This document shows positions 50,608-61,271 of a DNA stretch of 64,000 nucleotides, piece after piece. Location: assembly GCA_028751875.1 (NCBI GenBank), contig CM054158.1, forward strand, positions 17,579,808-17,643,807, read 5' to 3'. Every line of letters begins with the position of its first letter. The stretch's first letter is position 1. This DNA comes from Rapana venosa. Lineage: Eukaryota; Mollusca; Gastropoda; Neogastropoda; Muricidae. A program made the position numbers and the translations under genes. Under the pieces are notes generated by a model, which searched no databases, had not been told where the DNA came from, and was given only the letters and a program-made list of their open reading frames with translations.

Positions 50608-53600
50608 CTGCAACAACAGACACCAAGTTATGGTTCAGCATCAATCACTTGTTTTCTTTACACTGCATCCTGAACTCCCTCCTCCAAACCTGTATCATGT
50701 AAACCTTCATCCTCCAAACCTGTATCATGTAAACCTTCATCCTCCAAACCTGTATCATGTAAACCTTCATCCTCCAAACCTGTATCATGTAAACCTTCAT
50801 CCTCCAACCTGCATCATGTAAACCTTCATCCTCCAACCTGTATCATGTAAACCTCCAAACTAGTATCCTGTAAACCTCCAAACCAGTATCCTGTAAACCT
50901 TCATCCTCCAAACCTGTATCATGTAAACCTTCATCCTCCAAACCTGTATCATGTAAACCTTCATCCTTCAAACCTGTATCATGTAAACCTTCATCCTCCA
51001 AACCAGTATCATGTAAACCTTTATCCTCCAAACCTGTACCATGAAAACCTTTATCCTCCAAACTAGTATCATGTAAACCTTCATCCTCCAAACCTGTATA
51101 ATGTAAACCTTCATCCTCCAAACCAGTATCATGTAAACCTTCATCCTCCAAACCTGTATCATGTAAACCTTCATCCTCCAAACATGTACCATGTAAACCT
51201 TCATCATCCAAACCAGTATCATGTCAACCTTCATCCTCCAAACCTGTACCATGTAAACCTCCAAACCAGTATCATGTAAACCGTCATCCTCCAAACCTGT
51301 ATCCTGTAAACCTCCAAACCTGTATTGTGTAAACATTCATCGTCCAAACCAGTATCCTATAAACCTCCAAACCAGTATCCTGTAAACCTTCATCCTCCAA
51401 ACCTGTATCCTGTAAACCTTCATCCTCCAAAGCTGTATCATGTAAACCTTCATACTCCAAACCAGTATCATGTAAACCTCCAAACCAGTATCCTGTAAAC
51501 CTCCATTCTTCAAACTTGCATCCTCAGATCCCATCAGATTATAGAAAATTCAACACATTTACTAATGGACTATTTTCTCCAGCACCCCCCCGCTCCCCAA
51601 ACCTCTCAAAAATAAATGCAAGCAATCACATGTTCTTCTGTATTGCAATAAAAACTGAACTGCAAAAACTAACCAAACACAAAGGAGAGACACACACAGA
51701 CACACACACACTCACACATTCTGATGCTACAGTTACCTGCTGTTACTGCGACTGCGGCTGCGGTAGCGGCCATAGCTGGGACTTCGACGTGGGGCTCTTG
51801 GGGACGGTGACCGACTGTAAGACCGATGTCTTCGGGGTGACGGTGATCTGCACAGTCATTATTTTTCCTTCAATGGGGTCTATGGCAACTGCTGCAACAT
51901 TCTCACCACCCCCCACCCCCTTCCCACTCTCTTATACTATCCTATAATGAATTTGTCAATGCTAGGTTGTCATGTGTCTGACACTGCAATGGTCTGGGTC
52001 CATGTACTGCACTGCATCTGTCATATTTACTTAAAATGTGCATCCCTCATCAACTTCATTCATTCCAACAGTAGAAGCCTGGTCAGGAAAACTTTAAGAC
52101 AGAGGGTGGGGGAGGGGGAAGAATAGCACAGTGGTTAGGCCCTGGGACTTGTGACCTGGAGGGTAAAGGTTCCAGTCACTGCTGAGAAGACAGACTAAGG
52201 GAGTTCCCCCACCCCCCTATCAAACTTATTTATGGTTTTACTTCTATTTTTGTGTGTGCAGAACCCTGGGCCAGTTGTGGTCTGTGATATGCATGATACT
52301 ATGACACCCAGCATGCAACATAGGCTCTCCTAGAGTACAGGGCTATGCAACTGGTAATGCGTCTGCCAAGTGGGTTTCTTGACCTAATAATTTAGTGTGG
52401 AACTTCAAACATTCAGTCTTATGTAAACATTCATGGGAAAACTGAAAGCAAAACTACTGAAACAATGAAAAAACAACAACAGCAAATGAACAATGTGAAC
52501 TACTTGACAAATCTGTTAATTTTCATCACTATCATATCAAAGTTTGAAAACCTGTCAGGAATCTTATTGCGTCTGAATGAGATAAAGGCCCTAACAGAAA
52601 ATCATGACACAGAGGTAGCCAGCTGGTTCAAGAATGTTCTCTTATTTCAGGGAGAATTCAAATCCTAGATGAGTGAATAAAGGCGGGGTTGGGATCCGTC
52701 ATATCTTCCAGTCAACTGATGTTTCAACTGACTATCCCTTTTGCAGTGTGAAGTTACGACAGACTCGACAGATACAGAGCAAATGGCAAAGTATAAAAAT
52801 TAGCATGGGTGATAAACCTAACATCGTGGTTTTGCTTGGTGCTATGCAGAAATTCAGGTCACAATCTCCAAGAAAAACACATCACCACCATACAGCTTCG
52901 CTTCTTTTTTTCTTTTCTTCTTGCAGTGTGTGTTTTTCTGCCTATCAGAGAAAAGTTAAACAGGACAAAAGAAAAGATTAATCAGGGGCGACTTGGTTGT
53001 TTTTGGAAAGTTTTCTAATGCGAGACAGATCCTTACAAAAAAAATCGTCTCATCTGACTACTCTCTGGACCACCAACCACAACTAGATGTGGAATGGAAA
53101 CAATACAGGGCAACACATCTCCTTGCTCCACAATCACTTCAGCAATGTGCTGATCCTGCTTGTGACAACACTTGCCCATCCAATGGGAACACTTAGTCCA
53201 CATTCCACAGTCTTTCAAAACACTTAGTCCACATCAACAGACTTTCAAAACAAACAAATGAAACAGAACAAAAATCCCACCATCACCACCAAGAATGCCC
53301 CACACATCCACCATCCTCTTTCACAGCAGCTCACCTGAAATACGCTTTCAGCAATCAGTTTTCTTCCATCATAAAAGCAAGCAGACAAGTATACCTGTTC
53401 GCTAAACTATCTCATAACCATGTAATGATAGCAAAGGTGATTGCAAAGATATGCACCCGCTGAACATACACACACAAACTACACAATGTCAAAGAACTCA
53501 ACCAACACACAGACAGACCCAAGCTGAAAGTAATCGTTAATCATGGTCACTCAACCAGCGCAGCTGAAAAACAACACCAAAACAAAAAAACAGGAAAAGG

Positions 53601-56600
53601 TGAGTTTAGATCAGAAGCAATACAGAACAAAAGCAAAAAAGAAAAAAAAAACATATTGTCGCATCAACAAAACGTGTCATGACAAAAGTGACCGTATGGG
53701 CACCCCTACAGGTCAAGGGCAGTGCAGCGATGGTTCTACAACTGGTGTGATATACCCAACATGACAGACAACACTGTTAATATGACAACAATACAAAAAT
53801 ATGTGGGGTGTCCTAGAGCAGGTAAATGCTCATGCCAACTGCATGGGAAGTGTCTACTTCAATGTCAGAATGACTGACAAGAAATGATGCTTACCTGACC
53901 ATCTGGTCAAATATGTACACCAAACATTTCACCAATGAAAATGCACGTCACATTAGACAATAAGCTTCCCCAAAGTCGGAATATGGATACCTTCATGGTG
54001 GGCAAACAGTCACACAGACAAAATCTCACTAATCACTGGGGGATGGGGGGAAAAGACAGTAAGCTGATCCTTGTGAAGCTCTGCTGACATCAGGGAAGTC
54101 AACTATGATAGTATAATCATGCAGCACCATCCAACTGCCTCACTAAAACTAATCTCCAAGGATTCAAATGACATGGGGTAGGAGACAAAGGGGTAGACAG
54201 AAGTAATGGTGGATGAACAACAATGAATGGAGATGGAAACCATTGACATATCCAGACTTTGGAGACACATTCACCACCCACATTCATGATGGAATTCGGT
54301 AAGACAACTCTTCAGTGCATTTGGTAGACAACTCTCAGTGCAGTGCCCTCATGACTCCCAACAGAATGAAAATGAAAAAAGAAACCAGAAACTGAACCTC
54401 TAATGAGTGCTAAGTAAATGTGGCTACAGCAGATTCTTTTAAAATCTTTACCTTATCTGGGAAACACACACGGACAAAACTGTTTCTATGTCATCATATA
54501 ATCAAAAACAAAACAAAACAGACAGATAAAGCCATGAGCGTTAGAGAAACTGGTCTAATAAAGCTCTGTAAATAACTATGAAACAGCCACACCAGACCAA
54601 CAAAAGCTGGGTGAAGAAGACTATCACACAAACCTGATTGAAAACGAAAATTACACATTTTGCTCGACCAAACAAAACACAACTACTTTTCACTTTACAT
54701 GACAACTCCCACAGTTCCAAGCTTCAAACTTATTTCAGCGAGAACCAATAAAAAAAATTAAAACCAACAAAAAAATTTAAACAAGAATCCACACACAAGC
54801 ATAATGATGCACTGACCCCTTAACTAAAAAAAAAAATTTTTTTTTTAAATTCTGACAACATCGAAACTGAACACCACACAAAAACTCTTACCAAACACAC
54901 TCCCACCTACACAAAAAAAGGATTCTTACCCTTACTTTCCCTCCCCCCACCCCCACTCCCCCACAAAAGATGAAAAGACAACTGGGAGGCTGGTGTTAGG
55001 CTAACCACATAGGGATGAAAATGAGAGGTAAGTAGAGGGTACCACTGAGGGGAAGAGGTGGACACCGCCCCGCCACTGATGTAGTGGAAGAGACAGCCAC
55101 TGAGAAGACAGCAGCCAGGGAAGAAACGGCCACTGCTGTAGTAGGGGAAGAGAAGAGAAGGCTGTGGCTAGGGACAGGACAGTTGCTGTGGGGAAGGCAT
55201 AGCCGGAGCTAAGAAGTGTGTGACGGTAGGGGAAGAGATGGCTGCTGCAAAGGTGCTAGCAGTCGTTGGGGAAGACCGTTGCTAAAAGGAAGAGGTGACC
55301 GTTGCTAAAAGGAAGAGGTAACCGTGGCTAAGGGGAAGAGATGGCGGCAGTTAGGGGGAAGTGAGCGGCTGTAGAGGAAGAGATGGCACGACCACAGTGA
55401 GATGAGATGAGCCTGGAAAGGGCACAATGGGCAAAAGACACACAGTCAGCATTGCCTCTCTTTTCACAACCCGCATTACTTTTTTTGCGATTCAACAAAA
55501 CACGCATTACAAGTTTTAACTTGAGCAACTTGACATTACAAACATACCACTGGTTGCTTACTATCCCAAAGATATGTGACACACGTAGAATAGATATCAA
55601 AATTAGAAACATTAAGCTCCCTCACCTATGCCCCCTTATTCTTCTATTTTTTAATGGAGGAAACAGTATTACAGATATTTTCCTACACACAAATGTGTTG
55701 CTCATAACAGATGATGCTGATGAAAAATCAGCATCCCCCTAATGTAAATTTGCCACCTGAATAATGAATTACAAGAATTATTGAAGCATAGCTCTCTTTT
55801 TTGTTTTCTTTTACTATAGTATAAATAAATGGCTTTTGTATGGACTGGCTTTTAAATAGACAAAATATTAGTTCTTAATGTTACCATTAAAGCTTGCACA
55901 CACTTAACCTTTTCAGTTCTAAGATATACATGTATACATTTGACAACCAGCATTGATTCAAAATTCTTCAAAATTCTTCAGTTCTGACTCCATACCCCCC
56001 AAAATAAACTATGAGTTTACTCAAAATTCTCTCCTTGCAGGAGGCATACCATTCATCCTCTTGACTTCATTGCCATTTTAAGCTGTCGAAACATCACCTT
56101 CATTCATTCAGAGGACCATGCGTGCTCCTCATCTTTCAACACACATCAAATAAGTCTTAGAAATGTACCGAGAAACAATGTTTTCGTTGTTTGTTTCTAA
56201 GACATACTATTTTAGATTGATTAACAATAAAACAAAAAATAAAAGACATGGTAAAAACAAACATCAGAAAGAGTACTTATTCCCAAGTTGCCTCACCTTG
56301 ATTATGGATAACTCCAATCAGTGAAGCTACACCCACAAAATGTATCTCTAGATCATACACACAAAATATAGGTTTTCACCCAGAGCATACATTCAAGCTT
56401 TTTCACAAAACCATATGCCCATAATGTCATTCCTTTGTTACACATAAAATGACCAAAGTAGCCCTAGAAACAACACACGACAGACCTGCGAGGAGGGCGG
56501 TAATCGTCGTAACGAGGTCCCTGACGGGGGGGTGGCTGTCCACCAAAGCGACCCCCTCCGTACTTGCTTCGACCAGATGACATCTCCACACGTGCCTGTC

Positions 56601-58449
56601 GCCCGTTAATGCGTCTGCATGAATAGCCAGAGACATGCACAAAATAAAACCAATCAATATGTTGATATGTAAGTTATATCATGAGCTTATATCACAACCA
56701 AGTAAATGACAGTAATTAGCAAACTATGGAACAGAAGTATGGAACCTTGAAAGAACTGTCACTTCAGCAACAAAGCATGCATTCAGCAAGAAGACAATGT
56801 AAAATTTTCTGTTCAAAACTCTTTATGCACCTCCTCAAGCTGTGTTTAATTGTTTTTCAATCCCCCACCCCCCTCCAAAAAAAGAAAAAGAATTGGCAAA
56901 AAGAGGTACTTTGTGCATCTTTAGAACACAATAATGTCTACAGCCAAACAGAGGTTTATACATTATTTGTGCACTGTTGAGCAAAATGACCTAGGCAAAA
57001 ATGAGTATCATGCAGATTTGAAGCTGTGTAGTCTTTAGAACACTGGAATGAGGGCAAACAGTGTTTTCTCTTTTGTGCTCTCATCAGTGGTGACCCCAGT
57101 CTGAATATTGGTTTTGTTCCTTGGCTACAGCTTCAAGGTTCACCAATGGTGAGATTTGTGTGCATGCCAACCCCCCTCCCTATTAAGGTAGCCGCATTCC
57201 AACTTCAGGAATACAGTTGGAAAATGAACCTACCAATTGTGCCATGACAGTCAGGAGGTACCTTTCTGCTTTTTCCAAATTTTACTTATGGGTTCTTTTG
57301 ACATGCACAAGTCCGCAAGCACACAGGTCCAATTGTTTAAGAGTCTCCTCTAGACGTCATTCAGTTAGATTTTCCTGTCCAACTCAGAAGAAAGGGCAAG
57401 GCCAAGAAGCAAAGTCTCAGAACCTCATGGTTTACTTTAAGCAGGTGAACGTCTAAACCGTCCTGCCACCTTCCTTCTTTAGAGAATGGGTTTTTAACAT
57501 GTGCACAAGATGTTCTGCTTACATTTACAAACAGGGCTTCAATTTAAAGTGTCATCTGAAAAATTTGGGGGGGTAGTGGAGTCAGTTTAACCCCAGGGGG
57601 AAAAGCCTGAAAATCTCCTCTGCGGCAGCTCGATCCCGGGCCATCAGATCATGAGCACAAGCCGCAACGCTCTAACCACCAGGCTACACCCCCTCCCACC
57701 CCCACCCCCAATTTAGAGTCTAATTTCAGAATTTGTATGCTATTGAATTTAGAACCAATGTTCAGGGGTTACAAATAAAAGCTGGCTCTCAGAGGTGAAT
57801 TGAACTCATGCCTTTTTGATTGGTCCAGATCACAAGTCTCAGCTCTAACCACTTGCCTGCTCTGTCTGCCCCCAACTATGGCTGACATGGGAAAAGAAGA
57901 CAGAATAACTCCAGTATTAAGTACTAGGAATCTGTAACATTTTGTTAAACGCAGCAAACTCTGTGGGAGATTACAATTTTTATTTTTACCAATGCAGCTA
58001 TAGTCGTAATTCTATCCTCTCTCTTTCTCACACAAACACAAACGCACGCACGCACACAAATACTAACAAAAAGATGGGAAGTATGCATAAGAAATTGACA
58101 GTCATTATAACTGGTCAAAAAAATACTCAACATTTCAAACTCTTTCATTTTATAATAAACTTGAAGTTTTAAATCTCAACATTACGCAAACTAATTTCAA
58201 ACGGTCTATATATAAAATACATGTTACAGTCTTCACTCACGTTCCATCCAGAGCTTGTACAGCATCTTCAGCGTCTCTGGGGTCTTCGAACTCGACAAAG
58301 GCAAATCCAGCTGGACGCCTGGCCACCCAGACGTTCTTCAAAGGACCATATTTGGAGAATTTATCTTCCAGTTCCTGTTTTGCACAACCATGGCCCAGAT
58401 CCCCAACATACACTTTGCAGTCCATAGAGAAGTCTCGGTGCCGGGACAT
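50601..58449 (-). CDS. SRSF3-like serine/arginine-rich splicing factor (four coding exons, joined)
   Basis: Complement join 58449-58241, 56614-56486, 51847-51737, 50607-50601: 456 nt, 151 residues. One RRM covers ~10-84, with RNP2 VYVGDL (13-18) and RNP1 AGFAFVEF (47-54) and the diagnostic [20 protein letters not shown] block of the SRSF3/SRSF7 group. Then comes a Gly/Pro/Arg linker and an RS domain ([20 protein letters not shown] ... [11 protein letters not shown]). There is no CCHC zinc knuckle, which favours SRSF3 over SRSF7; human SRSF3 is 164 residues. These proteins bind pre-mRNA, promote splice-site choice and help mRNA export in the nucleus. All junctions are GT/AG and in frame. The gene is convergent with TMEM117. 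The orthologue name is inferred, so no symbol is given. Confidence 0.9.
50608..51736 (-). other. SR gene intron 3
   Basis: 1129 bp, almost entirely occupied by the 30-bp minisatellite. It starts GTAACT right at the alternative stop codon. Confidence 0.65.
50683..51520 (-). repeat. 30-bp minisatellite with ~20-bp short units
   Basis: Unit on +: CCTCCAAACCTGTATCATGT + AAACCTTCAT, about 27 units. Shorter units that lack CTTCATCCT (AACCTCCAAACCAGTATCCTGT type) are mixed in, mainly at 50850-50900 and 51250-51500. Point variants (CAGTATC, TGTACC, TGTATCC) mark individual units. Because 30 is a multiple of 3, long spurious frames appear on -. Confidence 0.95.
51737..51847 (-). CDS. SR protein coding exon 3 (RS domain)
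   Basis: Acceptor TGTGCAG|ATC at 51848/51847. Direct joining to exon 2 gives [13 protein letters not shown] in frame. It ends AGCAG|GTAACT. If this donor is not used, the frame meets TAA at 51735-51733 at once; if used, it meets TAG two codons into exon 4. Either way the protein ends in an RS-rich tail. Confidence 0.88.
52115..52200 (+). mobile_element. tRNA-derived SINE head
   Basis: ATAGCACAGTGGTTAGGC (A box) and AAAGGTTCCAGTCACTG (B box) about 40 nt apart, like a tRNA. The body is short or degraded. Confidence 0.5.
53964..54040 (-). repeat. Dispersed ~95-bp module, copy 9 (inverted)
   Basis: On +: CCCCAAAGTCGGAATATGGA, TACCTTCATGGTGGGCAAAC, ACAAAATCTCACTAATCAC. Confidence 0.65.
55040..55395 (-). 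promoter_or_regulatory. Cluster of CTCTTCC motifs in SR gene intron 2
   Basis: On the sense (-) strand I count eight CTCTTCC and one CTCTTCT in about 360 bp, embedded in TCTCTTCCCC-type context with loosely repeated spacing. The SELEX consensus known for SRSF3 is CUCKUCY, which these match. The block is absent from neighbouring sequence. An autoregulatory role is inference. Confidence 0.45.
56486..56614 (-). CDS. SR protein coding exon 2 (end of RRM, linker)
   Basis: Acceptor ATGCAG|ACG; donor CGCAG|GTCTGT (phase 2). It encodes [20 protein letters not shown] and a Gly/Pro/Arg/Tyr-rich linker ending in PPRR. The phase fits exactly with exon 1 and with exon 3. Confidence 0.9.
56615..58240 (-). 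other. SR gene intron 1 (1.6 kb)
   Basis: Contains the composite repeat at 57119-57697 and a tRNA-type SINE on - (57775-57885: GGCAAGTGGTTAGAGCTG and GAGTTCAATTCACC). No other exon is seen. Confidence 0.8.
57119..57697 (+). mobile_element. Composite repeat: module (copy 7) then inverted SINE-A
   Basis: 57119-57207 is the module (CTTCAAGGTTCACCAATGG ... TATTAAGGTAGCCGCATT). From 57484 the sequence is reversed SINE-A (TTTTTAACATGTGCACAAGA ... CATCAGATCATGAGCACAAG ... GCTCTAACCACCAGGCTAC), reaching the tRNA-like head. About 270 bp of other sequence separate the two. Confidence 0.65.
58241..58449 (-). CDS. SR protein coding exon 1 (RRM N-terminal part)
   Basis: ATG at 58449-58447 has an in-frame TGA 15 nt upstream. 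The exon begins at a likely acceptor (CTTGTGTCTAG|GTGA at 58466/58465), so 5' UTR lies in an earlier exon not identified here. The donor is GGAAC|GTGAGTG (phase 2). It encodes residues 1-69 and both RNP motifs. Confidence 0.92.
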
Positions 58450-58465
58450 CTTAGTAAAAAATCAC

Positions 58466-59664
58466 CTAGACACAAGAGGATAACATTTAAATATTATTTA
58501 ATGGACCACACTTGAAAGACATGGTAGAAGATTGCACATTTTGTAGAAGAAGGCAGATTAACACTGACAGTGACACCATGTCAAACAATCAGATAATTGG
58601 ATTATGGATAGTGAGGAAAAAAACCTGTTCTTGCCCCAAAATTGAAATGGCAAAAAACTAGCAATTTCATGAAAAGCTGTAAGTGTAAACAGCCAAACAC
58701 TTATAGTAGTACTCAGTTACAGATGTATTTTACATTTGAAAAAAATTCTGCATAAGTCATGGATCAAATCCCATAGAATCAGTATCACTCCTACTGTCCT
58801 TTATCAGAAAATCAAACCCTGTGAATTTCATCAGTTTGCCTTCAGACAGACCAAAGATTCTGAGGGAATTGTATGTCAAGCCTCTCACAGGGAGACATAT
58901 GGGGGTGACCAACAAACATCAAGCTAATCAACCACAATCTCACACCAGTTGAACTTGTACAAACATTCACATGATTCAGTATTCTTAAGATCAAACATCA
59001 CACACATATATATATATATATATGTCAGTTTAAAACTGTGTTGGTGGACTTGGCTCAACAGCAAATGCATTAGGACTTCCCACAAAATATATCACAATGT
59101 ACAGTTACAACTTTTGGTTGAACCACTGCTCAGTGGAGACAAGATTGTATCAATGATAGGAATTAGGAAGCATGATAGTTGATACTATATAGCCTCACAC
59201 AACCAACAAAACTAAATAAAATCATTGACAGTAACAGTAACAGATGAATACTTTCGTTTTGAATGGGAAATGGGTGTGGCCAGACACCCCTCCATGAGAG
59301 TTTGAATACTGTGATACCGGGTTTCAGTTTTTCAAATTCGAAAACAAAATAACAATGATCAAAATGATGAATGTAGACCTGTATAAGCCTGTTAAGTATT
59401 ATTGATAAACAAGTGACACTGTAATCAAGACAAGACGAACATGGTGAAGCAAGTCAAAATCCAAGTTTTTGGCTAGTAAATGTGCAAGAAAAATCATATC
59501 AGTTATCACTTAAATCAGATTTAGAATCAACACTTTGTTCAAAGACGACAAATACACACAAAAAATCATATAGATATGATATAATATAATCAACTCTTTT
59601 CTTACTACAGGTAGACTCTCATATTATGATACATAATATTTAGGCTACAGTATATAATATATAT
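58466..59664 (-). other. Upstream of SR coding exon 1
   Basis: Expected to hold a 5' UTR intron. It has a short (AT)n at 59005-59024. No CpG-rich promoter or TATA-linked start could be recognised, so the promoter may lie beyond the inserted elements to the right. Confidence 0.35.
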
Positions 59665-59981
59665 GGGGACGGGATAGCTCAGTGGTCGGAGCACTCGCTT
59701 TCCCCCAGCCAAGTTAAGCAGCGTCGAGAGCGTGGTTACCAGTTGGATGGGTGACCGTTTGCCCGCCTTGGCTTCAGTACAATTCCCCCAGTTCACCCAG
59801 CTGTAAATGGGTACCTGCCCTCTTTAGGGTCAGGGAAGGTAAAGCAGCGAGGGAGAGGAGATGGGCGCCGCCCTCAATATGCTGGCCCTAGAGAAGTGAG
59901 GTCTCTGACGCCTCGCTCCCCTATGACCTTATACTTGTTATAGTTATAGGTTATGGGACTCCTTTACCTTTTTTTTTTTTA
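59665..59981 (+). mobile_element. Chimeric SINE: tRNA-like head fused to a 5S rRNA-like segment
   Basis: GGGATAGCTCAGTGGTCGGA (59671) carries a good tRNA A box. At 59711 it passes into AAGTTAAGCAGCGTCGAGAG and then TTGGATGGGTGACCG, the A-box and intermediate-element region of 5S rRNA, in the right order and spacing, up to about 59775. A body with CACCCAGCTGTAAATGGGTA and GATGGGCGCCGCCCTC follows, ending in a 12-T run. AT-rich flanks prevent a safe target-site duplication call. The functional tRNA 3' half and acceptor stem are missing, so it is neither a tRNA nor a 5S gene. Confidence 0.7.
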
Positions 59982-60165
59982 TATTATATATATATATATA
60001 CACACACATATATATTACCTCCCTAATATATATTATCTCTCTAATCTGATTCATTTTTTAAAATGTATCATGTTTCACCCCTCTTTGACAATGATGCTTA
60101 TAAAGTTATAGTTATACAGCCCTGTTGCTCCAACAACTACATATACTATTTTTGAGGTGGCCCGC

Positions 60166-60416
60166 TGTTAGAATTCCAGCCATAACGAACGACAAGAGTC
60201 CACTTTTGTCACTAGATTAATTTATTCTGTCACAATAACAGTAGATAATCCATTTATGCAGAACACAAGAGGAAGAAGAAAACAAAAACAAAAACAGCAG
60301 TTACTGTCAAGACGACTTGGCTATCACTAAGTGCACACCATATATACGTCATAAATAAATAATCAAAACTATGACGTAACATTAATCTGACATAAGCTGT
60401 TCGATTACATTCAACA
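60166..60416 (-). repeat. 3' LTR of the copia element (251 bp)
   Basis: On - it begins TGTTGAATG right after the purine tract AGTGGGGG (60424-60417) and ends TTCTAACA, giving near-inverted TGTT...AACA ends. It has a TATATATGG box (60346-60338) and AATAAA (60226-60221) in the right order for U3 and R. A perfect inverted pair TACGTCAT/ATGACGTA lies at 60345-60352 and 60371-60378. Confidence 0.8.
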
Positions 60417-60541
60417 CCCCCACTTAATCGATACAACTTAAAGTCCTAATATGTCTACACTATCAACATTTAGTTCATGCATAGTTTCAGCAATTAATAA
60501 GGCATAGTCATGTCACACCCTATCCAATCATTGTCTTTATT

Positions 60542-61271
60542 TTAACCAAACAGAAAAGATCTGAATTTCAACAACTGAGTTTTCAATGATGGTTTGGTCA
60601 TTATATCAGCAATCATGTTTTCAGTTGGACAATACTTGAGAACGACTTTGCCACGCTTGACCTCATTTCTGATGAAATGGTATTTAATGTCAATGTGCTT
60701 CGATCTTTGCCTATTCGCTGGGTTGTGTGCAAGAACAATGGCTCCTTGGTTGTCTTCATAGATCAAAGACCCTTGACCTTGACCTTGGTTAATACCCATG
60801 TCCTTCAGAAACTGATTCAGGTACAAACTTTCTTGTACTGCTAATGCTAAAGCAATATATTCAGCTTCGCAAGTAGACAATGCAACAACAGGTTGCTTCT
60901 TCGATTTCCAAGAAATCGGTGGACCGTTTTCATTCAGGGAGAAACAATACCCTGAAGTACTGCGCCTATCATCAGCATTAGACGCCCAATCCGCATCACT
61001 ATATCCTATGAGTTTTAATCCTGTGGTACTTTTCTTGTAACACAACTCATAGTCTATTGTGCCTTTGAGATATCGCAACACATGCTTGGCTGCGACCCAG
61101 TGACCTTGAAGTGGATTAGAGAGATGCTGAGATAACATGGTAATCACCCAGCAGATATCTGGCCTTGTTGTAATCATGACATAGATCAGGCACCCTACAA
61201 TTTCACGATATTTGCGGTGATCAACAGGTTCAGTGTTTTCGTACTCCATCTTCTGTTCTGATGGGGTACCC
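60542..61271 (-). pseudogene. copia pol: RNase H domain
   Basis: Contains REIVGCLIYV, DADWASNADDRRSTSGYCF, STCEAEYIALA (catalytic Glu region), YEDNQGAI and KHIDIKYHFIR, then the stop. This domain removes RNA from the RNA:DNA hybrid. It is separated from the upstream RT frame by a one-base deletion near 61272. Confidence 0.9.

Larger units (their letters stand above)
51848..56485 (-). other. SR gene intron 2 (4.6 kb)
   Basis: Holds a short SINE piece (52115-52200), module copy 9 (53964-54040, -) and the CTCTTCC-rich block (54990-55395). Donor-like sites exist on - near 53889 (GTCAG|GTAAGC) and 53333 (TTCAG|GTGAGC), but no cassette exon could be fixed with confidence. Confidence 0.7.

Noticed and set aside
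50645..51336. Repetitive protein with [10 protein letters not shown] or [10 protein letters not shown] repeats on -
   Set aside because: It comes from a 30-bp minisatellite whose length is a multiple of 3. Two frames are open at once and frames break at the short units, so it is not coding.
59665..59740. Functional tRNA gene or 5S rRNA gene
   Set aside because: The tRNA part lacks a proper B box and acceptor-stem pairing, and only the internal part of 5S is present. It is better explained as a chimeric SINE.
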